Source: Bosea sp. BIWAKO-01 (GTDB taxonomy: Bacteria > Pseudomonadota > Alphaproteobacteria > Rhizobiales > Beijerinckiaceae). Taken from it: DNA of 64,000 nt. Below, piece after piece: positions 16,130 through 24,588 of this stretch. The position numbers were made by a program, and so were the translations under genes. Numbering within the stretch: the stretch's first letter is position 1; the number at the start of each line of letters is the position of its first letter. The stretch is taken from positions 4,056,501 to 4,120,500 of the forward strand of contig NZ_BCQA01000001.1 in assembly GCF_001748145.1 (NCBI RefSeq), given 5' to 3'. A model generated the notes under the pieces. It was not told where the DNA came from. It saw nothing but the letters and a program-made list of their open reading frames with translations, and did no database searches.

Positions 16130-17190
16130 GGACCATGCTCATGATCCGCTCCTCCAGCCTTCTTGTTTCGCTGCTCTTCGCCGGGTCTGCGCTGGCGGCT
16201 CAGCCGCACCAGGCCGCGCCTGTCGCGACGGCCGCCTTGCCGGCGGAAAAGGCGCACCCAGCCCCGGCCCTGCGCCGGATGCATTTGCGCAACGAACTCA
16301 CGCTGTCGCGCGACCTCGTCACCTTCGGCGATCTGATCGCCGGCCTTTCGCCGCAGGATGCTGCCATGCCGGCCTTTCGGGCGCCGGCGCTCGGCGAGAC
16401 CGGCACGATCCAGGCCGCTCGCATCATCGAAGCCGCGAAAAATGGCGGCCTCATCCGCGAGGCCAGCGATATCGACAGCCAGGGCATCGCGCAGGTCGTC
16501 GTTACTCGCGCGGCTCGCCGCGTCATGGCCTCCGATGTCGAGGCTGCGGTGAAGACCGGGCTGCTGGAACGCTTCGGTGTCGATAGCCGCATCTTTGCGC
16601 TGGCCGTGGACGGGGGCACGCCTTCGATTGCGGTCGAGCCCGAACTGACCGGCGCCATGACGGTGGTCGATCTGAGCTATGACGCCCGCTCGCGTCGCCT
16701 CCAGGCTTTGCTGACGGTGCCCGGTAGCGCTGCGCTGCGCCTGAAGCCCGTGCGGATCTCGGGGCATCTGGTCGAAACGACGGAAGTCGTGGTTCCGCTC
16801 CGCGCGATTGCCCGCGGCGAGACGCTGACCTCCGCAGACGTGATTGTCGAGCGGCGCCCGCGTGAAGGCCAGGGGGGGGAGCTGATCGCCGAAATGAAGG
16901 GAGCGGTCGACAAGGTTGCGCGACGTGCGCTGATGGCCGGAATGCCGCTGCGCAATGGCGATGTGCAGCGCGAGGAGATCGTCGGCCGCGGCGATCTCGT
17001 TACCATCGTCTACGAGGCGCCGGGCCTGCTTCTCACCATGCGTGGGCGCGCGGGAGAGGCTGGCGCGAAGGGTGATGTCGTCAGTGTCACCAATCCCCAA
17101 TCCAAGCGTGTGTTGCAGGGCACGGTCAGCGGTCCCGGCCGGATCACGGTGAAGTCGGCCGGTATCGGCCGCGTCGCCAACGCGCAGTAG
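16126..17190 (+). CDS. flgA: Flagellar P-ring chaperone FlgA
   Basis: Up to 354 residues from GTG 16126, overlapping the flgG stop as GTGA; an ATG at 16135 is equally possible and gives 351. A signal peptide (MLMIRSSSLLVSLLFAGSAL, ending in ALAAQ) targets it to the periplasm. The C-terminal half has the SAF/FlgA core: VPLRAIARGETLTSADVIVE, ARRALMAGMPLRNGDVQR and QGTVSGPGRITV. FlgA helps FlgI assemble the P ring. It is longer than enteric FlgA because of an added N-terminal region. flgI itself is not in the window. Confidence 0.92.
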   Translation: MRTMLMIRSSSLLVSLLFAGSALAAQPHQAAPVATAALPAEKAHPAPALRRMHLRNELTLSRDLVTFGDLIAGLSPQDAAMPAFRAPALGETGTIQAARIIEAAKNGGLIREASDIDSQGIAQVVVTRAARRVMASDVEAAVKTGLLERFGVDSRIFALAVDGGTPSIAVEPELTGAMTVVDLSYDARSRRLQALLTVPGSAALRLKPVRISGHLVETTEVVVPLRAIARGETLTSADVIVERRPREGQGGELIAEMKGAVDKVARRALMAGMPLRNGDVQREEIVGRGDLVTIVYEAPGLLLTMRGRAGEAGAKGDVVSVTNPQSKRVLQGTVSGPGRITVKSAGIGRVANAQ

Positions 17191-17198
17191 TCACGAAG

Positions 17199-17966
17199 AT
17201 GCGGAATATCATCATGTCCCAGGCCAAGCTTCTCAGGTTCTCGAGCATCCTTGCGCTCGGTCTCGCGCTCGGCGCCTGCGGTGCAGCCGACCGGCTCGCC
17301 AATGTTGGCCAGGCACCAGCGCTCTCGCCGATCGAGGATCCGACCGCGATGAAGGGCTACAAGCCCGTGCAGATGCCGATGCCGGCAGTCGAACATGCCT
17401 CCTTCGCGCCGAACTCGCTGTGGCGCACCGGCTCGCGCGCCTTCTTCAAGGACCAGCGCGCCCGCATGGTCGGGGACCTCGTCACGGTCAAGGTCAAGGT
17501 CACCGACCGGGCCCAGCTCGACAACACCACCAAGCGCAGCCGCAAGAACGGCGAGGATTTCGGCGCAGCGAGGATCATGGGGTTCGAGAACAAGCTCGAC
17601 AAGTTTCTGCCTGACGGTTCCAGCGCGGGCGAGTTGCTCAAGCTCGACTCCGAGGGGTCGAGCGAAGGCTCGGGTTCGGTCCGCCGTGCCGAGCAGCTTG
17701 CCACCAATGTCGCGGCCGTGGTGACCCAGACCCTGCCAAACGGCAATCTCGTGATCGAAGGCAAGCAGGAGATCCGGGTCAATTTCGAGGTGCGCGAGCT
17801 GATCGTTGCCGGTGTGATCCGGCCCGAGGACATCGAATCCGACAACACGATCGATTCCAGCAAGATTGCCCAGGCGCGCATCGCCTACGGAGGCCGCGGT
17901 CAGATCACCGATGTCCAACAGCCGCGCTACGGCCAGCAGGTCATGGATATCCTGCTGCCCTTCTGA
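17199..17966 (+). CDS. flgH: Flagellar L-ring lipoprotein FlgH
   Basis: 255 residues from ATG 17199, or 250 from ATG 17214. A lipobox LGAC with the lipid-accepting cysteine at residue 27 marks it as an outer membrane lipoprotein. Conserved FlgH stretches include SLWRTGSRAFFKDQRARMVG, GDLVTVKVKVTDRAQLDN, NGNLVIEGKQEIRVNFEVRE and VIRPEDIESDNTIDSSKIAQ. It forms the L ring around the rod. It is the last gene of the flgF operon and is followed by a strong terminator. Confidence 0.97.
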   Translation: MRNIIMSQAKLLRFSSILALGLALGACGAADRLANVGQAPALSPIEDPTAMKGYKPVQMPMPAVEHASFAPNSLWRTGSRAFFKDQRARMVGDLVTVKVKVTDRAQLDNTTKRSRKNGEDFGAARIMGFENKLDKFLPDGSSAGELLKLDSEGSSEGSGSVRRAEQLATNVAAVVTQTLPNGNLVIEGKQEIRVNFEVRELIVAGVIRPEDIESDNTIDSSKIAQARIAYGGRGQITDVQQPRYGQQVMDILLPF

Positions 17967-18104
17967 CGGCCATTCGAGAAACCCGGCCAGGCGAGGTACG
18001 CTCCCCGCCTCTCCCTCCCTGGCCGGTGGGCTGCTTCCTCCCGAGGCAAGCCCCTGTCCCGGATGCCAGCCACGCTCCCCAAGCTTCCACGGTTGGCATT
18101 CAGT

Positions 18105-18133
18105 GAAACCCCGCGCCTCCCGTGCGGGGTTTC
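18105..18133 (+). terminator. Rho-independent terminator after flgH
   Basis: A perfect 10-base inverted repeat (GAAACCCCGC at 18105-18114 and GCGGGGTTTC at 18124-18133) with a 9-base loop and a short T tract. It lies 139 bases downstream of the flgH stop. Confidence 0.6.
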
Positions 18134-18149
18134 CTCCATTCCAACAAAA

Positions 18150-18178
18150 AAAGCCTTTCGCCGGCGGCGAAAGGCTTT
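18150..18178. terminator. Bidirectional terminator between flgH and dksA
   Basis: AAAGCCTTTCGCC at 18150-18162 pairs with GGCGAAAGGCTTT at 18166-18178 around a 3-base loop. An A tract lies on one side and T residues on the other, so it can stop transcription from both convergent genes, mainly dksA on the minus strand. Confidence 0.8.
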
Positions 18179-18205
18179 CTTCAGACGCCAGATGGCGGAA
18201 AAGGC

Positions 18206-18628
18206 TCAGTCGTCGCGGAAAACACGTTCATTGCGCTCGTGACGCTCCTGCGCCTCCAGCGAAAGGGTGGCGATCGGCCGGGCCTCGAGGCGCTTGAGCG
18301 AGATCGGCTCGCCGGTCTCTTCGCAATAGCCATAATTGCCCTCGTCGATCCGCGCGATCGCGGATTCGATCTTGGCGATCAGCTTGCGTTGACGGTCGCG
18401 AGCGCGCAGCTCAATCGCGCGATCGGTCTCGGATGAGGCGCGATCGGCGATATCGGGGTGATTTTCGCTTTCGCTCTGCAAGGTGACCAGCGTCTCCTTG
18501 GCTTCCTTGAGGATCTCCTCCTTCCAGGCGAGCAGCTTGCCGCGAAAATACTCGCGCTGCCGCTCGTTCATGAAGGGTTCGGCGTCGGAAGGTCGGTAGT
18601 CGGCGTCCAGGATGATCTGTTTCGACAT
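18206..18628 (-). CDS. dksA: RNA polymerase-binding transcription factor DksA
   Basis: 140 residues: a coiled-coil domain (about 20-95) then a zinc-finger-like region. DksA inserts its coiled coil into the RNA polymerase secondary channel and works with ppGpp. Of the four cysteines of the classic zinc finger only one remains (C102, in YGYCEETGEPISLKRLEARP). This single-cysteine form is known from other alphaproteobacteria, so it is not a defect. The acidic D-R-A-S-S-E-T stretch at residues 62-68 sits near the coiled-coil tip. It is monocistronic with its own terminator. Confidence 0.93.
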   Translation of the reverse strand: MSKQIILDADYRPSDAEPFMNERQREYFRGKLLAWKEEILKEAKETLVTLQSESENHPDIADRASSETDRAIELRARDRQRKLIAKIESAIARIDEGNYGYCEETGEPISLKRLEARPIATLSLEAQERHERNERVFRDD

Positions 18629-18815
18629 AGGCGCGCTCTCTGAGTGTCTGTTTCCGGCGTGCCTACCGACTCTGCCTTAGTCGGGCCGCCGATTTGGCGC
18701 CCTTATAGCGAGGGAGAGAGACAGTAACAATCGCGATCGATGCAGTTTCAACCAATCTCGCGAAGTCGTTGTCATAAAAATGAAATCAGCCGTTCTCGGG
18801 GCATCTTTGCCAAGC

Positions 18816-19853
18816 CTATCGCAGAGACGTGAGCGCTGCCGCAATGCTCGTTTCGACCTCGCGGGCGACAATCTGGCGGTAATGGGTATGGTCGAAGAAA
18901 TTGGAGGGCTCGCGTATCAGAGGCGTGTCGCGACGGAGATCGACAAGCTTTGTTGCCGGGCGATTGTCGGCGAGGGCCTGGAATGGAGCCCGGCAGGCCG
19001 CCTCGGCGCGCTCCGCAGAGCTTCCGGGCTCCGGCAAGGCGCTTACATAGACGGGCGGACGCACGAGGATGACAGGTGTGTCCTTCGCCTCCGCGTCAAG
19101 GAATGCGGCGAGCGCAGCTGCGGCTGGAAAGGGGCCAGTCTCGTTTCCGCCGCTGACGTTCGCCGGCGCAAGCAGCTTGCTCCGGTGCTGCGGGGCGTCG
19201 AGGAAGCCCTGGACCCTATAGCCCTCCTCATAGTCCCAATAGCCGTCGGGCCGGGCACGCTCCGGGCTTTGGGTCGTGAGGTACCGGATCCGTCGATTGA
19301 CCTCTTCCAGCACGTCGTAGCGCATCAATCCGGTTAGGTATTCTGCGGGGTTGCGGCTGAAAAGCCAGAATGGGAACGGCTTGCCGGTCGGCAGCGCCGG
19401 GTCCGGTGTGCACCAGGCCTGGTCGATGCCGATGACCAGGGCCTGAGCAGGTTCTCGCCTGTGGCGCAGGAACCAGTCGATCAGCACCAGGGTTTCCTTC
19501 GGTCCCGTGGCCGGTGCGATCAAGGAGACGAACGGAATGCCGGTCAGCGCCTTCAACTGCTCCGGCTTGATCAACTGAATATGGGAGTTGCCGAATATGG
19601 CCCCAGAAAAGGCAGGATCGCGGCCCCGGCTGGCGGCGGCCGTGCGTGGACCTTGCGGGCGTACGCCCTCCTTCAATGAAAGCGGCGAGCGGCCGGTGTC
19701 GTAGGGATCGATCGCTATGGCTGCCAGGAGGAAGGCGGACACGAGAACGCCCCCCGCTGCCACCAGGACACGCAGAAATCTCCGCCAATGCAACCCGCTG
19801 GCGGGTGTGGGCACGGCCCACTGCCGCTCAGAACTGGAAGTAGATGAATTCAT
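18816..19853 (-). CDS. SGNH-like membrane-anchored protein, partner of MBOAT acyltransferase
   Basis: 345 residues: a cytoplasmic tail, one membrane segment (about 28-48), then a periplasmic domain. It carries a GNSH motif (88-91, serine 90 as possible nucleophile) and a C-terminal DHTH (D321, H324). These match block I and block V of SGNH hydrolases and AlgJ/AlgX-like acetyltransferases. It starts inside the end of the MBOAT gene (26-base overlap), so the two are translated together. The inferred role is transfer of acetyl groups, delivered through the membrane by MBOAT, to a periplasmic or surface glycan. The substrate is unknown, as no polysaccharide synthesis genes are adjacent. Confidence 0.7.
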   Translation of the reverse strand: MNSSTSSSERQWAVPTPASGLHWRRFLRVLVAAGGVLVSAFLLAAIAIDPYDTGRSPLSLKEGVRPQGPRTAAASRGRDPAFSGAIFGNSHIQLIKPEQLKALTGIPFVSLIAPATGPKETLVLIDWFLRHRREPAQALVIGIDQAWCTPDPALPTGKPFPFWLFSRNPAEYLTGLMRYDVLEEVNRRIRYLTTQSPERARPDGYWDYEEGYRVQGFLDAPQHRSKLLAPANVSGGNETGPFPAAAALAAFLDAEAKDTPVILVRPPVYVSALPEPGSSAERAEAACRAPFQALADNRPATKLVDLRRDTPLIREPSNFFDHTHYRQIVAREVETSIAAALTSLR

Positions 19854-21201
19854 AATTGGCGTCGTCGCCGATCTTGAACAACACGAGCACGAAGAGCACC
19901 GCCGTCAGGACGGCGATCCATCGCGCCGGCGGCAGCCGATGCACCATTGCCCAGGCGGTCGGTCCGATCATCGCGAAGGCCGCAGCGGGCAACAATGCGC
20001 GCCATTTGAAGCCTGATCCGATGGGAGCGAAGCCGAAGAGGCCCTTGTAGATCGTCAGCGCCGCCGGGAAGGACGAGGCACGGAACAGGACCCATGACAG
20101 CGTGACGAAGAGCAGTGTGAGGGCCCAACCGAGCAGCGCCGGCATCGGCAGCTTGGCGCGGCGCCAGAGCAGGCAGACGATCAGGGCCAGCCCATGGGCG
20201 ACGCCCCAGGCGATGAAGGTGAGGCCGGCGCCATGCCAGAGGCCGCCGAGCGCCATGGTAGCGAAGAGCGCCCAGATCTGGGTCGGCAGCCCCCGGCGCG
20301 AGCCACCCATCCAGATGTAGAGGTAGTCGCGGAGGAAGCGCGACAGCGTCATGTGCCAGCGCCGCCAGAAATCCTGGATGCTGACGCTGCGATAGGGCAC
20401 GTCAAAATTCTGTGGCAGCACGATGCCGAAGAGCAGGGCGAGCCCGAGCGCCATGTCGGTATAGCCGGAGAAGTCGAAATAGATCTGGAAGGTGAAGGCG
20501 AGCGTAGCCTGCCAGGCCTCGACCACCGAAACGGCCTGTCCGGCTGCAGCCGCTGCAAAAACGGGATTGGCGTACTCGGCCAGAGGATCGCCGAGCAGAA
20601 CCTTCTTGGCGAGGCCGGCGGTCAGGAGCATCAGCCCCCGCGCGATGCGTTCGGCTGCGTCCGACCGCAAATACGGCCGCTCGTCGAACTGATGCATGAT
20701 CTCGCGCCAGCGCACCAGCGGTCCGGCAAGCACCTGCGGGAAGAAGGCGATGTAGAGCGCATAGCGCACCAGATCGTAGCGCGGGGCCTCTCCGCGCCTG
20801 AGATCCGTCAGGTACATCACATGGTGGAAGGTGAAGAACGAGATGCCGAGCGGGAGTGCCAGATCAAGCTTGGGGGCGGGGAGCCCTGGAACCATGCTTG
20901 TGATCTCGGCGAAGAAATTAAAGTACTTGAACAGCGCCAGCACGGCGAGGTTGAGCGCGATCGCCAGCGAAATCAGGCCGCTGCGCTTCGTCTTCAGGAA
21001 GGCTTCGGCGATCCACCAGTTGAGCAGGATCGAGAAGGCGAGCAGAGGGACGAAGCGCCAGTCCCAATAGCCGTAGAAGACGAAGGACAGAAGCGCCAGA
21101 ACTGGCAGCCGCAGGCTCGGCTGAAAACGCTCGACCAGCCAGTGCAGGGCCAGCGCCAGGGGCAGAAAGCCGAGCAGGAAGACGAAGGAATTGAACAGCA
21201 T
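19828..21201 (-). CDS. MBOAT-family O-acyltransferase (AlgI/DltB-like)
   Basis: 457 residues with about ten membrane segments. Family motifs are clear: FFPQVLAGPLVRWREIMHQF (residues 154-173), FQIYFDFSGYTDMALGLALL (238-257), DFWRRWHMTLSRFLRDYLYI (277-296) and the active-site histidines in GGLWHGAGLTFIAWGVAHGL (H323 and H336). MBOAT proteins of this group pass acetyl groups across the inner membrane for O-acetylation of alginate, cellulose or other glycans. The SGNH-like gene overlaps its 3' end. It is close to AlgI in pattern, but alginate genes are absent. Confidence 0.9.
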   Translation of the reverse strand: MLFNSFVFLLGFLPLALALHWLVERFQPSLRLPVLALLSFVFYGYWDWRFVPLLAFSILLNWWIAEAFLKTKRSGLISLAIALNLAVLALFKYFNFFAEITSMVPGLPAPKLDLALPLGISFFTFHHVMYLTDLRRGEAPRYDLVRYALYIAFFPQVLAGPLVRWREIMHQFDERPYLRSDAAERIARGLMLLTAGLAKKVLLGDPLAEYANPVFAAAAAGQAVSVVEAWQATLAFTFQIYFDFSGYTDMALGLALLFGIVLPQNFDVPYRSVSIQDFWRRWHMTLSRFLRDYLYIWMGGSRRGLPTQIWALFATMALGGLWHGAGLTFIAWGVAHGLALIVCLLWRRAKLPMPALLGWALTLLFVTLSWVLFRASSFPAALTIYKGLFGFAPIGSGFKWRALLPAAAFAMIGPTAWAMVHRLPPARWIAVLTAVLFVLVLFKIGDDANYEFIYFQF

Positions 21202-21514
21202 CGAGTGCGGGAGATCTCTTGGGGGCGAGCGCCGCCTTAGACGATTATCTCCCAGGAGTCATGTCCGGGGTCGCAGACCGGGAGGCTCGGCGAAGCGGGC
21301 TTCCGGACGAAAATGCTCGTCAGGCGCGCAGTCTTTCCGATCTTCGAAGCATATGTGTGGTTCTATGTGGGTCTTTGAAAGTGTATTATTCTCATTAGAA
21401 TAATTATAATAAATATTCGTGTGATCAATGTCGTAATATTGTTGATGTGCTACGAAACGATGCTAGTCAGTCGCGTGAGCGCCGCCGTCTTGCTCTGAAA
21501 CAATCGTAGTAGCC
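21202..21514. other. AT-rich intergenic region between MBOAT gene and ABC operon
   Basis: A 313-base gap between divergent genes. From about 21340 to 21475 it is clearly AT-rich compared with the surrounding DNA and holds a perfect inverted repeat (21385-21404). No coding potential or RNA gene was recognised. It probably contains the promoters of both flanking operons. Confidence 0.6.
21385..21404. promoter_or_regulatory. Perfect inverted repeat, possible operator for the ABC operon
   Basis: ATTATTCT at 21385-21392, spacer CATT, then AGAATAAT at 21397-21404: 8-base arms without mismatch. It lies 110 bases upstream of the permease start. AT-rich symmetrical elements at this position are often regulator binding sites. 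The regulator is unknown. Confidence 0.4.
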
Positions 21515-22273
21515 GTGTCCAAGGGACTGCCCATATTCTTGCTGTTGGGACTGCTCTGGTCTGTGGCCAGTGCGTTCGGTCTCGTTTCGCCCTTCCTGCT
21601 GCCTGGGCCGGTTGCGGTCATGGAGGCGGGACGTCAACTCATCGCCGATGGCTCCCTTGCCAGGCATGTGGCGATCAGCTTGCAGCGCGTGATCCTTGGC
21701 TACGGCCTTTCCGTCGCGACTGCCTTGCCCCTGGCTCTGCTGTTCGGTCTGCTTCCGCGGTTGCGCGTGCTGGTCGAGCCGGCACTCGAATTCCTGCGCC
21801 AGGTTCCGCCGCTTGCGCTGCTGCCGCTGCTGATCCTGTGGCTCGGCATCGGCGAAGTGCAGAAGATCGGTGTGATCGTGCTTTCCTGCTTCTTTCCGAT
21901 CTTCCTGGGAGCCCTTGGGGGGATTGCCCAGGCGGATCCGAAGCTCGTCGAGGTCGGCCGTGCCTGCGGCCTGAACAGCTCGGAAATTCTGCGTAGAATC
22001 GTTCTTCCAGCCTCGCTTCCGGCTCTCCTCGTCGGTCTGCGGATCGGGCTCGGTTACAGTTGGCGGGCTCTGGTCGGAGCCGAATTGATCGCGTCGAGCT
22101 CGGGGCTCGGCTACATGATCATCGACGCCCAGAATCTTGCGCGCACCGACATCGTTCTCGTCGGGGTCCTTGTCATCGGCGTGCTCGGGCTGATCGCCGA
22201 TGCCCTGGCGCGGGCCGCGATCCGCCGCAGCGCGCCGTGGTTGCGCTCCCATCTGGAGCTCGGCCGTGTTTGA
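21515..22273 (+). CDS. ABC transporter permease, SsuC/TauC/NrtB type
   Basis: 252 residues from GTG 21515, about six membrane segments. The EAA loop reads VEVGRACGLNSSEILRRIVL followed by PASLPALLVGLRIGLGYSWR, as in sulfonate, taurine and nitrate permeases. It is the first gene of a five-gene operon and overlaps the ATPase gene by eight bases. Substrate cannot be read from the permease; the family covers sulfonates, taurine, nitrate, thiamine precursors and aromatic acids. Confidence 0.88.
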   Translation: MSKGLPIFLLLGLLWSVASAFGLVSPFLLPGPVAVMEAGRQLIADGSLARHVAISLQRVILGYGLSVATALPLALLFGLLPRLRVLVEPALEFLRQVPPLALLPLLILWLGIGEVQKIGVIVLSCFFPIFLGALGGIAQADPKLVEVGRACGLNSSEILRRIVLPASLPALLVGLRIGLGYSWRALVGAELIASSSGLGYMIIDAQNLARTDIVLVGVLVIGVLGLIADALARAAIRRSAPWLRSHLELGRV

Positions 22274-23018
22274 GGCCCGCAATCTCGGCATGAGCTATTC
22301 GGTGGCGGGGCGCAGCGTCGCCGCTCTCGAAGGCGTCGATCTCGATCTGTCGCGCGGCAGCTTCACAGCGATCGTGGGGCGCAGCGGCTGCGGCAAGACC
22401 ACGTTGCTGCGCATCCTGGCCGGGCTTGCCGAGCCGACGTCTGGCACATTGAGTTTTGCTGGCGGCGGGCGCCCGCGCGTCGGCTATGTCTTCCAGGAGC
22501 CGCGGCTGATGCCGTGGCTCAGCGTCGCGCGTAATGCCGGCTTCGGGCTCCGCGGCCGCATCCCGCAAGAGGTCATCGATCAGCGCGTCGGCGAAGCGTT
22601 GGCCCTCGTCGGGCTTTCGGGATTTGCAGAGGCGACGCCCGAGCAGCTCTCGGGCGGCATGGCGCAGCGGGTTGCGATTGCCCGCGCGCTCGTCCTCGAA
22701 CCGGATCTTTTGCTGATGGACGAGCCCTTTGGCGCGCTCGACGCCTTCACGCGCCGCACCATGCAGCAGGAGCTCGTCGAAATCTGGCGCAAGCGCCGGC
22801 CGACCGTCGTCTTCGTCACCCATGACGTCGAGGAGGCGGTTCTGCTCGGCGAGGCCATTGCCGAATTGTCGGCGGGCCGGCTCGTCGGCCTGCGCCGGGT
22901 CGATCTTCCCTACCCGCGAGACGCCACGGACCCCGCGCTGCTCGCCCACCGCCGTGCCGTGCTCGAGCGCCTGCTCGAAACGCGCACGCATCCTTTACAG
23001 AAGGAGATTGTGTCGTGA
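22266..23018 (+). CDS. ABC transporter ATP-binding protein, SsuB/TauB type
   Basis: 250 residues from GTG 22266, which overlaps the permease stop; the frame is open 66 bases further upstream but that part shadows the permease. Walker A GRSGCGKTT, a Q-loop in GYVFQEPRLMPWLS, the signature LSGGMAQRVAIARAL and Walker B LLLMDEPFGALDAFTRR are all present, with the switch histidine in VFVTHDVEEAV. It energises uptake with the permease. The stop overlaps the binding-protein start by four bases. Confidence 0.92.
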   Translation: MFEARNLGMSYSVAGRSVAALEGVDLDLSRGSFTAIVGRSGCGKTTLLRILAGLAEPTSGTLSFAGGGRPRVGYVFQEPRLMPWLSVARNAGFGLRGRIPQEVIDQRVGEALALVGLSGFAEATPEQLSGGMAQRVAIARALVLEPDLLLMDEPFGALDAFTRRTMQQELVEIWRKRRPTVVFVTHDVEEAVLLGEAIAELSAGRLVGLRRVDLPYPRDATDPALLAHRRAVLERLLETRTHPLQKEIVS

Positions 23019-23974
23019 AACTTCTGAAGCTGATCGCCCTTGCAGTCATGGTTGCGGCTGCGCCTGCGATCTCGGTCCATGCTGCCGACAAGCCATCGAG
23101 CGTGCGCGTCACTTATGTGGCGTCACCCTTCAACGTTCCCTCGATCGTCATGCGCAAGAAGGGCTTCCTCGAAGAAGCTTTTGCCGCTGCAGGCATCGAC
23201 AAGGTCGAGAATCCCGAGATCACCTCGGGCGCAGCGCAAATCCAGGCGCTTGCCGCCGGCGCGGTCGATATTGCCAGCGTACTGGGCGGGACCTCGGCTA
23301 TTCTCGGGCGGGCGAACGGCATCGATCTCAAGGTGATTGCCGCCTATTCGCGTTCGCCCAAGGCCTTCTTCGTGATGACGACGGCGAACGGCCCTGTTTC
23401 GGTCAAGGATCTGAAGGGCAAGAGCGTGGGCGGCCCCAAGGGGACGACGCTGAACCAGCTCCTGGCAGCGGCGTTGGCCGCCAATGGCATGAAGCTCGGC
23501 GATGTCGAGTATCTCAACATGGATATCCCGGCGGCGCGGGCAGCACTTCTGGCGGGCAAGGTTGATGCGGCGACGCTGGCCGGCGCCAATGCCCTGCAGG
23601 TCGAAGCTGCCGGCGGGCGCATCCTGGCTAGCGGCGAGGGGCTGATCGCTCCGACCTCGGTGATCGCGGTACGAACCGGCTTTCTTCGGGACCATCCAGA
23701 CCTGGTGCAGGCCTATCTCGCGGCTCACGGGAAGGCACTCGCGTTCATGAAGGCCAATCCCGAGGAAGCCCTGAAGATCGCGGCCGAGGACCAGAAGATC
23801 TCGGTCGAGGACGCGCGCAAACAGCTGCCCTGGTATGATTTCACGCTCGCCATGACCGATGCCGATGTGAAGAACCTCGAAGCCGATCAATCCTTCATGA
23901 TCGAGGCCGGCATGTTGCAGAAGACCATCGACACGCGCCGCGACCTCATCGATCCGATGGCGTTCAAACCGTGA
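23015..23974 (+). CDS. ABC transporter periplasmic substrate-binding protein, SsuA/NMT1 type
   Basis: 319 residues with a signal peptide (LIALAVMVAAAPAISVHAAD). The mature protein follows the NMT1/SsuA fold: VRVTYVASPFNVPSIVMRKK, ASVLGGTSAILGRANGIDLK, LKGKSVGGPKGTTLNQLLAA and AARAALLAGKVDAATLAGAN. It would capture a small anionic or aromatic ligand in the periplasm. The start is GTG 23015, overlapping the ATPase stop. The next gene again overlaps by four bases, tying the two unknown proteins downstream to this transporter. Confidence 0.9.
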   Translation: MKLLKLIALAVMVAAAPAISVHAADKPSSVRVTYVASPFNVPSIVMRKKGFLEEAFAAAGIDKVENPEITSGAAQIQALAAGAVDIASVLGGTSAILGRANGIDLKVIAAYSRSPKAFFVMTTANGPVSVKDLKGKSVGGPKGTTLNQLLAAALAANGMKLGDVEYLNMDIPAARAALLAGKVDAATLAGANALQVEAAGGRILASGEGLIAPTSVIAVRTGFLRDHPDLVQAYLAAHGKALAFMKANPEEALKIAAEDQKISVEDARKQLPWYDFTLAMTDADVKNLEADQSFMIEAGMLQKTIDTRRDLIDPMAFKP

Positions 23975-24588
23975 TCGACGCCATCCTCCTTGATTGCGAG
24001 CAGAGCGAGACCGGTGCCCAGGCCCTGATCACCGACCTCGCGCTCGGCCCGCGTATCGACCTCGTGCCGTTCTACGACCTCGAACGGACCGCGCTTTCCC
24101 GCACGCGCGGCCTGCTGCTCGGCTTGCATTCGGACCAGCGCTATCTTGCCTCGCGCCGGGGTCAGCTCGAAGCTTTCCTGGCCGGTGGCGGCACGATCGT
24201 CGTCTGCGGCCATATCGGGCACCCTTTCCTGGCCGAGCTCGCGCGGTTCCAGCCGATCCCCCGCTATCGGGTCGACGATCTCACCGTAAACCGAGAGGCG
24301 GACCATCTGGTCTGGGCCGGCATCGATCCTGCTGATCTCTCGAAGCGGCGCGGTGTGGCGGGCTTCTATGGGCGCGGTTCCAACCCGCCACCGCCTGGTG
24401 CGCGCATCATCAACAGCCTGGGGCCGAGCCGGTCTCCGGTCGATTTCGATTGCCGGCCGGCGGTGGGAGGACGGTTGCTCGTCCATGCCGGCGCGGATTT
24501 GTGGGGCTATTTCGGCTCGGGCAACAGCTCGGAGCAGATCATGCCGCAGCTGTTCGACTGGATCGCCAAGCCATCGGAGGCAGCATGA
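23971..24588 (+). CDS. Unrecognised amidotransferase-like protein A of ABC operon
   Basis: 205 residues from GTG 23971, overlapping the binding-protein stop. It has no signal or membrane segment, so it is probably cytoplasmic. The pattern around FLAGGGTIVVCGHIGHPFLA (residues 68-87) resembles the class I glutamine amidotransferase-like or ThuA-like fold, with the cysteine of VVCGH where a nucleophile elbow could be. Preceding LGLHSDQRYLASRRGQLEAF fits the same fold. The gene overlaps its downstream partner by four bases. The two look like diverged members of one fold class and may form a heteromer. Inferred role: processing of the imported substrate. No name is given because I do not recognise the family. 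Confidence 0.7.
   Translation: MIDAILLDCEQSETGAQALITDLALGPRIDLVPFYDLERTALSRTRGLLLGLHSDQRYLASRRGQLEAFLAGGGTIVVCGHIGHPFLAELARFQPIPRYRVDDLTVNREADHLVWAGIDPADLSKRRGVAGFYGRGSNPPPPGARIINSLGPSRSPVDFDCRPAVGGRLLVHAGADLWGYFGSGNSSEQIMPQLFDWIAKPSEAA

Noticed and set aside
18206..18628. DksA regarded as broken because three zinc cysteines are missing.
   Set aside because: Single-cysteine DksA is the normal form in several alphaproteobacteria, and the coiled coil and length are intact.
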